Part shown: one piece after another, positions 8,760 through 17,159 of the stretch
Position numbering within the stretch: the stretch's first letter is position 1
How the letters are laid out: the number at the start of each line of letters is the position of its first letter
Assembly: GCF_000763385.1 (NCBI RefSeq)
Contig: NZ_JQFA01000002.1
Coordinates: forward strand, 124,001 to 188,000
Reading direction: 5' to 3'
Source: Leptolyngbya sp. KIOST-1
GTDB lineage: Bacteria > Cyanobacteriota > Cyanobacteriia > Phormidesmidales > Phormidesmidaceae
Length of the DNA: 64,000 bases
The notes under the pieces: generated by a model
Seen by the model: only the letters and a program-made list of their open reading frames with translations
Told to the model about the DNA's origin: nothing
Database searches by the model: none
Position numbers and translations under genes: made by a program

Positions 8760-9065
8760 ATGACTAATGCAAATTTAAATCCAAAGCCTGTAGATCCAAA
8801 ATCTGCCAGCGACGGTAGCGAGCTGATTCCCGCTGAGATTCAGGCTAATATTCGTCATCACGATGCCGAGCAGGCCACTCAAGGGGAGGCGATTCCGGGT
8901 ACGACGGTGGACGATGAGGGGCTAATTAATAATTTCGCTACCGAGCCCAGAGTGTACCCTGCAACCTACCCTTCGCCCCGGCAGCAGCGCCGATACCTTG
9001 TTTTGGGTGCGACAGCCATTGTATTTGTGGCTGTTTTGGTCTGGATTTCATTTTCTGTGAGCTAG
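8760..9065 (+). CDS. tail-anchored hypothetical protein
   Basis: 101 residues: a polar, acidic N-terminal ~75 residues, an RQQRR positive patch, then one hydrophobic segment (about 81-99, LVLGATAIVFVAVLVWISF) at the very end. This predicts a C-terminal membrane anchor with the bulk in the cytosol. A good caggagg ribosome-binding site precedes the ATG. It lies 38 bases before the pentapeptide gene and may be cotranscribed. No family recognised. Confidence 0.6.
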   Translation: MTNANLNPKPVDPKSASDGSELIPAEIQANIRHHDAEQATQGEAIPGTTVDDEGLINNFATEPRVYPATYPSPRQQRRYLVLGATAIVFVAVLVWISFSVS

Positions 9066-9103
9066 AACTTGGCGGATGGTTGCCCTAAAACTGGAGGATT
9101 GCA

Positions 9104-9673
9104 ATGAATGCCCAGGAAATTCTTGCTCTGTACGCCACAGGGCATCGAGATTTTAGCCACGCCAATCTGGTGGAAGTTTGCCTGGTCAATGCTCAGTTGG
9201 CTGGGGCTAAGCTGGTTGGGGCGGAACTGGCGAATGCTAACTTAAGTGGGGCACAGCTGACAGAAACCCGCTTTGACAAAGCCAAGCTCAACCAGGCTAA
9301 GCTGTCCCAGACGGCCCTGGTGCAGGCCTGCTTAACCCATGCCGATTTGAGCGGCGCAGATTTGAGCGGGGCCAATTTGAACGCGGCCAATCTGAGCGGG
9401 GCAGACCTGAGTGGGGCAGACCTGAGTGGGGCCTGTCTGGGGGGAGCAGAGCTGCAAAATGCCAACCTGTACCAGGCCGATCTAAGCGGCGTAGATCTGC
9501 GCTGTGCCGACCTGACGGGGGCCAACCTTAGGGATACCGACCTCAGCGATGCCAATCTGGAAGGGGCCTACCTGGGCAAAGCCGACCTCACTGGGGCCAC
9601 CCTGACTGGGGGCACCCTCAACAAGGCGCAGCTGGATCACACCATTCTGCCCGACGGCACCATTGCCAGTTAG
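9104..9673 (+). CDS. pentapeptide-repeat protein
   Basis: 189 residues, almost entirely A(D/N)LxX pentapeptide repeats (for example ADLSGADLSGANLNAANLSG), about 30 units, which fold as a right-handed quadrilateral beta-helix. The N-terminal cap MNAQEILALYATGHRDF is shared with the smaller protein at 16091. There is no membrane segment or enzymatic domain. Pentapeptide proteins are numerous in cyanobacteria and most have no known role. Confidence 0.9.
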   Translation: MNAQEILALYATGHRDFSHANLVEVCLVNAQLAGAKLVGAELANANLSGAQLTETRFDKAKLNQAKLSQTALVQACLTHADLSGADLSGANLNAANLSGADLSGADLSGACLGGAELQNANLYQADLSGVDLRCADLTGANLRDTDLSDANLEGAYLGKADLTGATLTGGTLNKAQLDHTILPDGTIAS

Positions 9674-9781
9674 CGTCATTGAGCGCCACATAGCCATCGC
9701 CATAACCGCCAGGACATTCTGTTAAGCCCGCTATACACCATTGCGTCACCCCAGTTCTGGCTAACGACCAGGGTAGATGTC

Positions 9782-10879
9782 CTAGGCGCAATAGCCATCG
9801 CTATAGAATCGGTAGGTGTTGCGGCCCTGGTTTTTGGCCTGGTAGAGGGCCTGGTCGGCGTGGCGCAGCAGGGTGGTGGGGTCGGTGCCGTGCTGGGGAA
9901 ATAGGGCGATGCCAATGCTGGTGCCGATGTGCAGCGGCTGGCCGTCGATCGCAAAGGCGGGTTGCAGGCTGGCCAGAATGCGATCGCAGGTGCGCCCCAC
10001 CGACTCCGCCGCCGCCAGCTGCGAGAGCACCAGAATAAACTCGTCGCCGCCCCAGCGCACCAGCAGGTCTTCGCCCCGCAGGCAGTGGGCCAGGCGCTGG
10101 GCCACCTGGTGCAGCAGCTGGTCGCCCACCCCGTGGCCCAGGCTGTCGTTGATGGTTTTGAACTGGTCGAGGTCTAAAAAGGCCACTGCCACCTGGGTCT
10201 GCTGGCGATCGGCCTGGGCCAGCACCTTGGGCAGGTAGGTGTCGAGAAAGGCGCGGTTGGGCAGGCCGGTGAGCGGATCGTAGAAGGCCTGGCGGCGCAT
10301 TTCGGCCTCGGCCTGCTTTTTTTCGGTGATGTCGCGCACCAGCCAGTGCAGGCGGGCTTCGCCGTTCTCGTGGCTGGTGGAGACGGTAATAGCGACATCG
10401 ACGGCGGCCCCCTGGCGGGGCAGTAGCTTGGTCTCCCAGGTTTTGGTGGGCAGCGCCTGGGTGGTGCGGCCCAGCTGCGCCAGCACAGCATAGAAGGCGC
10501 GGCGGTGCTCAATCGGCAGAAACAGCACCATGGGCTTGGCCACCAGTGACTCCTGGGGCAGGCGCAGCAGGGCAGTGATTGCCACATTGCCCGCCTGAAT
10601 CATGCCCTTGGCATCGCTCACCAGGTAGCCGTCGGGGGCGAGGTTAAACAGATCTTGGTAGCGCTGGCGCTCGGTCTCCAGCTGCTGGCGGTAGTCGGCC
10701 AGGGCCTGGTTTTGCAGCATCATCTCTTCATGGGCGGTGCGCAGCTCTTCGATCACCAGGGTGAGGTTGTCCAGGGCCACCGCCAGCAGCTCGGCATTGA
10801 TGGGGGACGCACTGGCGCGCTCTTGCAGCAGCAGGGCCTGTTGCTGCACAGCATCGATGCGATCGAACAGCGTGTTCAT
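9782..10879 (-). CDS. PAS-GGDEF diguanylate cyclase
   Basis: 365 residues. A coiled-coil start (1-75) is followed by a PAS domain (about 75-195, YQDLFNLAPDGYLVSDAKG) and a GGDEF domain (about 205-360) with an intact RWGGDEF active site. It should make cyclic-di-GMP from two GTP; the PAS may sense a small ligand or redox cue. It overlaps the upstream PAS gene by four bases (ATGA), so the two are translationally coupled. Its first ~190 residues resemble that neighbour along their length, indicating a duplicated sensory module. Confidence 0.9.
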   Translation of the reverse strand: MNTLFDRIDAVQQQALLLQERASASPINAELLAVALDNLTLVIEELRTAHEEMMLQNQALADYRQQLETERQRYQDLFNLAPDGYLVSDAKGMIQAGNVAITALLRLPQESLVAKPMVLFLPIEHRRAFYAVLAQLGRTTQALPTKTWETKLLPRQGAAVDVAITVSTSHENGEARLHWLVRDITEKKQAEAEMRRQAFYDPLTGLPNRAFLDTYLPKVLAQADRQQTQVAVAFLDLDQFKTINDSLGHGVGDQLLHQVAQRLAHCLRGEDLLVRWGGDEFILVLSQLAAAESVGRTCDRILASLQPAFAIDGQPLHIGTSIGIALFPQHGTDPTTLLRHADQALYQAKNQGRNTYRFYSDGYCA

Positions 10880-11565
10880 TGGGCCTTCCCTTGGCGGCAG
10901 TCGCTGAGGGCCTGGCGCAGTTGGGCATTGGTCTGGGTGAGCTCGGCGGTGCGGGCGGCGATCAGCGCCTTGAGATCGGCCTGGGCCGCCGGTGGCTGGG
11001 GCTCTAGTCGGTGCGGCGAGATCTCCCGCAGCGACCAGAGAATGGTGGCGCTCTGCTGGCTGTTGGGGCGGCTGTCCTGGAGGATGTTGGTGGCGATCGC
11101 CACCCGCACCATCTCTCCCCGCCGCGATTTGAGGCTGACTTCCCAGGCGCGGTTGGGGTCGGGCTGGGCCAGCCGCCGCTGAAACTCTAACCAGTCATTC
11201 TGCTCGATCAGCACCATTAGCGGTTTGCCCACCAGCCCCGCCTGGGGCAGGGCAAACAACCGCTCTGCCGCCCGATTGGCGTGGTAGATTTTGCCGGTTT
11301 CGTCCGTGACCAAGTAGCCGTCGGGGGCCAGCTCAAACAGGGTGCGGTAGCGCTGGCGTTCGAGCTCGACCTGGTGGCGGGTGTCGCTGAGCACCTGGTT
11401 TTGCTGGTGCAGCTCGGCATCGACCGCCTGCAGCTCTTCGAGCACAAAGTACAGATCCTTGAGGGCCAGCTCCAGCAGGGACGGATCGACGGGGTTGGTG
11501 GTGGCCTGCTCCCGCAGCCGCAGGGCCCGCTGATAGACTGCCTCGATTTGGCGAGAGATACTCAT
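10876..11565 (-). CDS. PAS-domain protein, sister of the GGDEF sensor
   Basis: 229 residues: a helical N-terminus (about 1-70), a PAS domain (about 72-190, RYRTLFELAPDGYLVTDETG) and a short coiled coil (about 195-225). No catalytic output domain. It is first in a two-gene - strand operon with the diguanylate cyclase. Residues 1-190 align with the start of the cyclase, so it probably arose by duplication and may dimerise with it through the coiled coils; that partnership is inference. Confidence 0.8.
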   Translation of the reverse strand: MSISRQIEAVYQRALRLREQATTNPVDPSLLELALKDLYFVLEELQAVDAELHQQNQVLSDTRHQVELERQRYRTLFELAPDGYLVTDETGKIYHANRAAERLFALPQAGLVGKPLMVLIEQNDWLEFQRRLAQPDPNRAWEVSLKSRRGEMVRVAIATNILQDSRPNSQQSATILWSLREISPHRLEPQPPAAQADLKALIAARTAELTQTNAQLRQALSDCRQGKAQ

Positions 11566-11640
11566 AGGCCAGGCTCCCTGGGGACGGGGCAGTCATTCAA
11601 AATAGTAACCGTTGGCTCCTCCCTCAAGGGTTTGATTTAA

Positions 11641-11692
11641 GGGCCTGAACTAATGGCCTGAGTTAATGGCCTGAGTTAATGGCCTGATTTAA
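11641..11692. repeat. short tandem repeat (GGCCTGAGTTAAT units)
   Basis: Four near-identical units of 13-14 bases (ggcctgaactaat, ggcctgagttaat, ggcctgagttaat, ggcctgattta) lie just upstream of the PAS operon start. It is a simple tandem duplication; no protein is encoded. Confidence 0.8.
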
Positions 11693-11813
11693 GCTTAGGA
11701 AATAGCGCTTTCTTTTCTAATTTTATTATACCAAAATATATCAATAAGTACAGTTGCTTATGGAGCGAACTTTTCACATTTTTGTGAGCATGGTCACTAA
11801 TATTTATTGACTT

Positions 11814-11965
11814 TATAGCGGTTCCCTGTCGGGTGAGGTGCATCTTAACGTAGTAGGGTGTGTTGTGGCGAAGCCCAACGCACCACAGGGTCTGGGCTTG
11901 GTACATTACGCCAGGCGATGACGCACCCTACGATTCTGTCCTTCAACCGCGTGAGAACCGCTATA
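11814..11965. mobile_element. MITE-like element with TA-flanked TIRs
   Basis: A 152-bp element bounded by inverted repeats tatagcggttc (11814-11824) and gaaccgctata (11955-11965). The outer TA pairs look like TA target duplications as made by IS630/Tc1-mariner elements. The interior contains a further palindrome (gtagggtgtg...cgcaccctac) and no coding sequence. It fits a non-autonomous IS630-type MITE. The family is inferred from the ends only. Confidence 0.55.
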
Positions 11966-12120
11966 GATCATAATTGCTGCCAATTTGCCGCTGATTCATT
12001 GGCTATTGTTGCCCCACGGCGAGTATGAACCTATACAATTCATACGCTAAATCAATCTTTTGTAAAGCTGAGTCCAACAATCAGGCGGCTAAACCATCTC
12101 AGCCAAACTTTTAAAAGCTC

Positions 12121-12416
12121 CTGATTGCCTGACAAAATCAGTTAAGGGCTGTCATTAATTTGACTCTGAATAAATGAAAATCAAAGGTTGCAGTCCATAG
12201 GCTGTTGTGGGGAGCGGGAACCGGAGGGGAGGGGCGGATCGACTCCCTTCACCTTCTGGGAGATGGGTTAGGGGATGAGGGGGCGGCCAGAGTCAGCGTG
12301 GAATGCACCTGATTGCCTGACACATCTCCAATGTAGATTGGGTGCAGCGCAGCAGAACCCAACATCTGCCGAGGATTTTGGGCTGGTTGGGTTCTGCGAT
12401 CGCGCCACCCAACCTA
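12121..12416. repeat. direct repeat pair and a long imperfect palindrome
   Basis: The gene-free stretch 11966-12564 holds two copies of ctgattgcctgaca (12121-12134 and 12309-12322). An imperfect palindrome (arms 12334-12364 and 12385-12416, core TTGGGT...ACCCAA, one arm carrying a HIP1 octamer) follows. Palindromes with this GTTGGGT/ACCCAAC core are dispersed in cyanobacterial genomes; another lies at 19066. No gene is visible in the stretch. Confidence 0.55.
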
Positions 12417-12564
12417 GGAGCAATCAAAGCTTTTCGGCGTTGTGTCAGTCAGCCAGGGAATGCACTCAAGTGCGCTGGCTCTGGCGTTGGGTGCCACAGC
12501 GTTTTACCCGGCCAACCTCTAGCGTTTTCTCCCTTAACTAGCGTTTGTCAGTTAAGCAGATTGC

Positions 12565-15552
12565 TCACTCGCCCTGGGCGGCAGCGTCGCTCGGCACGGT
12601 TTCGATCGCCAGCAGCACCAGGTCATCGCCGTTGACCTGGGCCATCTTGCGGGCGTTGAGCCGCATGGTCTGGAGGCCGATGGTCTCAAAGCGGTGCACC
12701 ACTTCAAAATTCTCGACCTGGCGGTTTTGGGGGAGTAGTTCCTGGAGCAGCGATCGCAGCTGAGGGATATCCCACTGGCCGTTGCCCAGCTCAAAAATCA
12801 GCTGCCCCTCGGTGTCGCCGGGGCTGACCTGAAAGGTCTGATAAAACTGCCGATTGGCCGTCACCACGCGCAGGTCTTGATCGAGCACCACCAGGGCTTC
12901 GCGCACGGTCTGCACAATGGCGTCGGCGTAGTCGCGGGCCTGGCGCAGCTGGTCGGCGCTGCGCTTAAGGCTGTCGATGTCTACCAGCACCACCACCGCT
13001 CCATCAATGCGGTTGTCGAGGGTGCGGTAGGGGCGAATCCGCAGGTCGTACCAGCGGCCTGAGCGATCCTGCACTTCCTGGCTGCTCTGTTCCAGGGTGT
13101 CAATCACCGCCACAATGCGGGCCTCTAGGTCGTCCACTAACAGACGGTGGTTAATGTCGCCCAGGGGGCGGCCCACATCGCCAGGAATGAGGTTAAACAG
13201 GGCCGCCGCCGTGGGGGTAAAACGACGAATCCTGAGGTCGTCTTCGAGCATCAGAATGGGAATGTGAATGCTGCTGAGCAGGTTTTGAAAGTCGTCGCTG
13301 ATGCGGGTGGTCTCGGCGTTGCGACTGTAGAGTTCGTCGTTGATGGTGCTGAGTTCTTCGTTGGTGGCCTGAATTTCTTCCTTGGCGGTTTGCAGCTCTT
13401 CGTTGGTGCTTTGCAGCTCTTCGTTGCTGGAAAGAATCTCTTCGTTGGCGGCCCGCAGATCCTGGTTGGTGGCCTCCTGCTCCTGAATAATCGATTGCAG
13501 GTGCGATCGCGTGGTGTCGAGATCCTGCTGGAGGGCGAGGTTTGCTTGTCGGTACTGGTTCTCCAGATCGGCAGCAGGGATATCAACCTCGGCGGGGATG
13601 CTCTCTGGCTCCAAATCGGTAAAGCACACCAGGTAGTAGGCTTTGTCAGCGAGCTGGGGGCTGAGGGGCAAAACCTCGATTTGCACGGGGCGGGGGCGAT
13701 CGCCTGCTTCGATCAGCAGCGATCGCCGCTGCACCGTCTGGCTAGTTTGCTTGGCCTGGTAAAAGGCCGTGCGCAGGTCGAGCCGCAGCCCCTCCTTGGC
13801 CATGGATAGCAAATTGAGGCTAGCGCGACCGGGGGCAGGCTCCAGATAGGCTCCGGTCTGCCCCCGAAACTGCAAAATTTCTAGCCGGTCATTCACCAAT
13901 GCTCCAGCTGGGCCGTAGCGGTTGAGCACTGTCTGGTCAGCCAGGCCATAGAGGTCAATTTCTTGGCCGCGATCGCGGGGTGGCTCTGGCCGAGGAGCCT
14001 GGACACTGGGGGTGTAGGTGGTGGGCTCAAAGTTAACGCTCAAGGGTAGCGACGACGACTGCTTCGTGTAGAGTTTGTAGCGGCTGTCGACCAAAGAAAA
14101 CAGGTAGCCACATTCCCCCACCGTCTCTGATGACCCCAGCAGCAAAAAGCCGTCGGGCTTGAGACCGTAGTGAAATATGGGCAGCACCTTGCTCTGCAAT
14201 GCCGCGCCCAAATAAATCAGCACATTGCGGCAGCTAATCAGATCGAGGCGCGAAAAGGGCGGGTCGGTGATCAGATTTTGACAGGCAAAAATGCAAAGTT
14301 CCCGCACCATTTTGTTGATTTGATAGCCCCCATCGGCGGGCACAAAAAACCGCTGCAACCGCTCGGGCGACACATCGCTCACCTGGCTGGGCGAGTACCA
14401 GCCCAAGCGGGCCACCTCAATCGCTCGCTCATTGACATCGGTGGCAAAAATTTGAATGGACGGGCTGGTGCTGTGGCGGCCCAGGTACTCCAGCAGGCAG
14501 ATGGCGATCGAGTAGGCCTCTTCGCCCGTCGAGCAGCCCGCCACCCAAATGCGTAGGGGCAAATTGGAGTCGCCCCGGCCCGCTTGGGCCAGCCGTTGAC
14601 TGTCGTGCAGCAGGGCCGGAAACACGATCTGCTCTAGGGCTGCAAACACCTCCCCATCCCGAAAAAAGCTGGTCACCCCGATCAAAATTTCCTGGTGCAG
14701 GGCCTGCACCTCCTCGGGATTGGCCTGGAGGTATTGACTGTAGTTCTCCAGGCCCTCGATGTGGTGCAGGGCCATGCGGCGAAAGATGCGCCGCTTGACG
14801 GTGGTGGGCTTGTACTGGGCAAAGTCAATTTTGGTGGTCCGTTTCAGCAGGGTGAGAATGGCCGTCAGGGCGGTGGTGCTGATGATGTTTTCCGGGGGCA
14901 GCGCTGGCTCCGTCGGGCTGGTGCTGCTGACGTAGGGGTGGGCGCTGAGGTGGGCCAGGGTCTGGGCAATCTCTTCGGGGGTTTGAATAAAATCGATCTG
15001 CCCGGTGGCGATCGCCGTGTGGGGCATGCTGCTAAATTTGGCCGACGCCTCTGACTGCGAAAAGGTGATGCCCCCCGCCGCCTTGATCGCCTCCAGGCCC
15101 AGGGTGCCGTCGGCATCGGCCCCCGAGAGCACCACGCCAATGGCTTTGGCCCCCCGCTCCTGGGCCAGGGCGCTAAAGAAACTGTCGATCAGGCGGCTGG
15201 CAGTGCGCCGCGGTCGAGGCTGCAGCCGCAACTCCCCTGCTTCAATCGTCATCGCCTGGTTGGGCGGCATCACGTAGACCTGGTTGGGGGCGATCGCCAT
15301 GCCGTCGGTCACCTCCAGCACCGGCATCTCGGTGGTGCGACCTATGATCTCGCTCAGCAGGCTGGGCTGACTGGGGTCAAGGTGCTGCACCAGCACAAAA
15401 GCCATGCCCGTAGTAGTGGGCAGATGGCTGATCAGTTGAGTAAAGGCCTCTAGCCCCCCCGCCGACGCCCCAATCGCCACCACCGGAAACTGTTCTGGCT
15501 GGGCCGGAACCGGTGGCGCGTCATCGGCGGAGAAAGGTTGTTGAAGAGACAT
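12565..15552 (-). CDS. CheB-CheR-PAS fusion protein
   Basis: 995 residues. A CheB methylesterase domain (about 22-205) has the IGASAGG Ser, the VQHLDP His and the SGADADG Asp of the catalytic triad. CheR N-terminal and SAM-methyltransferase domains follow (about 235-500: CSTGEEAYS, then RNVLIYLG). Then come a linker, a long heptad coiled coil (about 655-750, SNEELQSTNEEL) and two PAS domains (about 755-865 and 885-985). Family members often end in a histidine kinase; this one stops after the second PAS. It probably tunes methylation of, or relays signals from, a chemoreceptor-like system. It is monocistronic, with a MITE in its upstream region. Confidence 0.92.
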   Translation of the reverse strand: MSLQQPFSADDAPPVPAQPEQFPVVAIGASAGGLEAFTQLISHLPTTTGMAFVLVQHLDPSQPSLLSEIIGRTTEMPVLEVTDGMAIAPNQVYVMPPNQAMTIEAGELRLQPRPRRTASRLIDSFFSALAQERGAKAIGVVLSGADADGTLGLEAIKAAGGITFSQSEASAKFSSMPHTAIATGQIDFIQTPEEIAQTLAHLSAHPYVSSTSPTEPALPPENIISTTALTAILTLLKRTTKIDFAQYKPTTVKRRIFRRMALHHIEGLENYSQYLQANPEEVQALHQEILIGVTSFFRDGEVFAALEQIVFPALLHDSQRLAQAGRGDSNLPLRIWVAGCSTGEEAYSIAICLLEYLGRHSTSPSIQIFATDVNERAIEVARLGWYSPSQVSDVSPERLQRFFVPADGGYQINKMVRELCIFACQNLITDPPFSRLDLISCRNVLIYLGAALQSKVLPIFHYGLKPDGFLLLGSSETVGECGYLFSLVDSRYKLYTKQSSSLPLSVNFEPTTYTPSVQAPRPEPPRDRGQEIDLYGLADQTVLNRYGPAGALVNDRLEILQFRGQTGAYLEPAPGRASLNLLSMAKEGLRLDLRTAFYQAKQTSQTVQRRSLLIEAGDRPRPVQIEVLPLSPQLADKAYYLVCFTDLEPESIPAEVDIPAADLENQYRQANLALQQDLDTTRSHLQSIIQEQEATNQDLRAANEEILSSNEELQSTNEELQTAKEEIQATNEELSTINDELYSRNAETTRISDDFQNLLSSIHIPILMLEDDLRIRRFTPTAAALFNLIPGDVGRPLGDINHRLLVDDLEARIVAVIDTLEQSSQEVQDRSGRWYDLRIRPYRTLDNRIDGAVVVLVDIDSLKRSADQLRQARDYADAIVQTVREALVVLDQDLRVVTANRQFYQTFQVSPGDTEGQLIFELGNGQWDIPQLRSLLQELLPQNRQVENFEVVHRFETIGLQTMRLNARKMAQVNGDDLVLLAIETVPSDAAAQGE

Positions 15553-15664
15553 ACCTGGGCTGGGGCCAAAACAAATTGTGCTGAAAACCGAGCTAAGCCG
15601 CTCTCAATACAAACAGTACGACGACTCCGCCCGCCGTGGGCGTTTGATTTATCACCTAAACCCC

Positions 15665-15832
15665 CTTAGTGGTGCAGAAAACTCCTGAAACCCTTATGGA
15701 TAAAGGATTCTCGCTGAGACAGCAGATTTAGGATTTCTCAAGAGATCGAACGAAGGCAATGGGTTTCAGAGGCCATTTTAACCGCATGGGCCGTCCATCA
15801 TAAGACTCAAAAAAGTTTTCTGCACCACTAAG
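15665..15832. mobile_element. 168-bp MITE with perfect 19-bp TIRs and 10-bp TSD
   Basis: Perfect inverted repeats CTTAGTGGTGCAGAAAACT (15665-15683) and its complement (15814-15832) enclose about 130 noncoding bases. A direct repeat cctaaacccc flanks both sides (15655-15664 and 15833-15842), a textbook target duplication. The element is too short to code for a transposase, so a related IS elsewhere must have moved it. A 10-bp duplication suits IS4- or ISAs1-type transposases. The rest of 15553-16090 has no gene that I can support. Confidence 0.85.
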
Positions 15833-16090
15833 CCTAAACCCCTATCGGCCGAGATCATGGCTGAGCCAGTCTGGCTGTCAGCTCCGTCCCCCCAGGGGTG
15901 CATCCTACTTGCGCAAATTGACCGCCTTCACCTTCAACTCATCTCCCAAAGAGCGAGGGGAGCAGACCCACCCTTCCGCATTGGCTCACTATATTTCCTC
16001 AGAATTGAACGCGATCGGTTAAACCAATCAATACCTACTAGAATGGTAAATAACCACAGCGACAACGCTACACGTTGCGAGGCAGCCAGT

Positions 16091-16378
16091 ATGGATGCCA
16101 ATGAACTTTTAAGACGATATGCAGACGGCCAGAGAAATTTTAGATCGCACGATCTAAGAGGGCTTGATTTGGCCAAGACCGATTTAACTAATATCGATTT
16201 GGCTGGCGCACTTTTGAATGACGCCGACTTGAGTGGCACCAATCTGTTCAATGCCAACCTCAACTGGACCATGCTGAAGGGAGCAAACCTAAGCGGTGCC
16301 AACTTAACTGGGGCAAAAATGCCTGACGGCAGAATGCATAACGAAATCCTGGAGACGGCCAATAATTTAGGCGTCTAG
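16091..16378 (+). CDS. short pentapeptide-repeat protein
   Basis: 95 residues from the ATG at 16091, chosen because MDANELLRRYADGQRNF aligns with the start of the larger pentapeptide protein at 9104; longer starts at 16043 or 15857 are possible. About eleven A(D/N)L-type pentapeptides follow. Probably a truncated paralogue of the 9104 gene. Function unknown. Confidence 0.75.
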   Translation: MDANELLRRYADGQRNFRSHDLRGLDLAKTDLTNIDLAGALLNDADLSGTNLFNANLNWTMLKGANLSGANLTGAKMPDGRMHNEILETANNLGV

Positions 16379-16448
16379 CTCGTTATAACGTCGGTCATAA
16401 CATCGCTCCCAGCAGCGAGGCTTTAAATCTTTAACAAGGTAGGTGGTT

Positions 16449-16553
16449 ATGGGAAAGGAAAAGAAAGGTAATAAGGAAGCTAAAAAGCCGAAGGCTGATG
16501 CCAGCGCTAAGAAGGCCAAGAAAGACCCCAAGCGCTACGACTTTCCCTCCTAA
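16449..16553 (+). CDS. lysine-rich microprotein
   Basis: A 34-residue frame (MGKEKKGNKEAKKPKADASA, ending KRYDFPS) with a ggtaggtgg ribosome-binding site. About 40% of residues are Lys/Arg and it is highly soluble, so nucleic-acid or acidic-surface binding is plausible but unproven. It lies between the small pentapeptide gene and the rhodanese-like gene on the same strand. Codon choice looks normal and the reading frame is clean; its reality rests on context and composition. Confidence 0.55.
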   Translation: MGKEKKGNKEAKKPKADASAKKAKKDPKRYDFPS

Positions 16554-16592
16554 ACCTCCAAATTCAACGTTACTCAATTCTTTTAGGAACCT

Positions 16593-16922
16593 ATGGCCCG
16601 TCTCTTTCCGTTTATTCCCATTCCCGACGCTCTGCAAGATAAGTCTTTCGTCGTCGCCCTCCGCCAGCGACTGACCTGGGGAGAACCCGCCCTCACCATT
16701 GTAGATGTGAGAGATCGAGACGCCTTTAACCATGGCCACATTATGGGGGCGATCGCCATGCCCCTGGGCGAACTCGTCGCCCGTGCCCAGGCCAACCTCG
16801 AACTCATCCGCGACATCTACGTCTACGGTGAGACCGATGCCCAAACCGCCGTGGCGGCTAATCAACTGAGAACAGCGGGTTATCAAAACATCGCTGAACT
16901 GATCGGCGGACTGCCCGCCTAG
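16593..16922 (+). CDS. rhodanese-like domain without catalytic Cys
   Basis: 109 residues with rhodanese landmarks: LTIVDVRDRDAFNHGHIMGA near the start and a final helix before ELIGGLPA. Where active rhodaneses carry the catalytic Cys loop (CxxGxRS-like), this protein reads VYGETDAQTA, with no Cys anywhere, so it cannot be a sulfurtransferase. It ends abruptly at GGLPA, without the Trp-containing tail seen in most relatives. It is probably a binding or regulatory domain. Confidence 0.8.
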   Translation: MARLFPFIPIPDALQDKSFVVALRQRLTWGEPALTIVDVRDRDAFNHGHIMGAIAMPLGELVARAQANLELIRDIYVYGETDAQTAVAANQLRTAGYQNIAELIGGLPA

Positions 16923-17159
16923 CGATTGGCCCACTACCCAGTTGAAGGGGTTTAAACCCTATATCTCAGGGGTGAGCAGTGCCTACTCCTTGAGACATAG
17001 GATTGACATCGAAAATTTTCATCTTCCATCGTTCTAACCTCTGGGACGATGATTTTTTGGGTGTTTAAAATTTGGTATCGCACTCCATCAATTCAAACCA
17101 GAAATCAAACACCAAGCCGTCATTCTCAAAGAATCCCTCGCCCCATTTCCAGGTAAAAA

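Noticed and set aside
9193-9555. Long - strand frame across the pentapeptide gene
   Set aside because: Arises from the period-15 repeat of the pentapeptide codons; composition (Ala/Pro/Leu/Ser-rich) is that of a shadow frame.
13147-13809. 220-residue + strand frame opposite the CheB-CheR gene
   Set aside because: Antisense to the coiled-coil and linker coding sequence; Gly/Val-rich shadow of the real gene.
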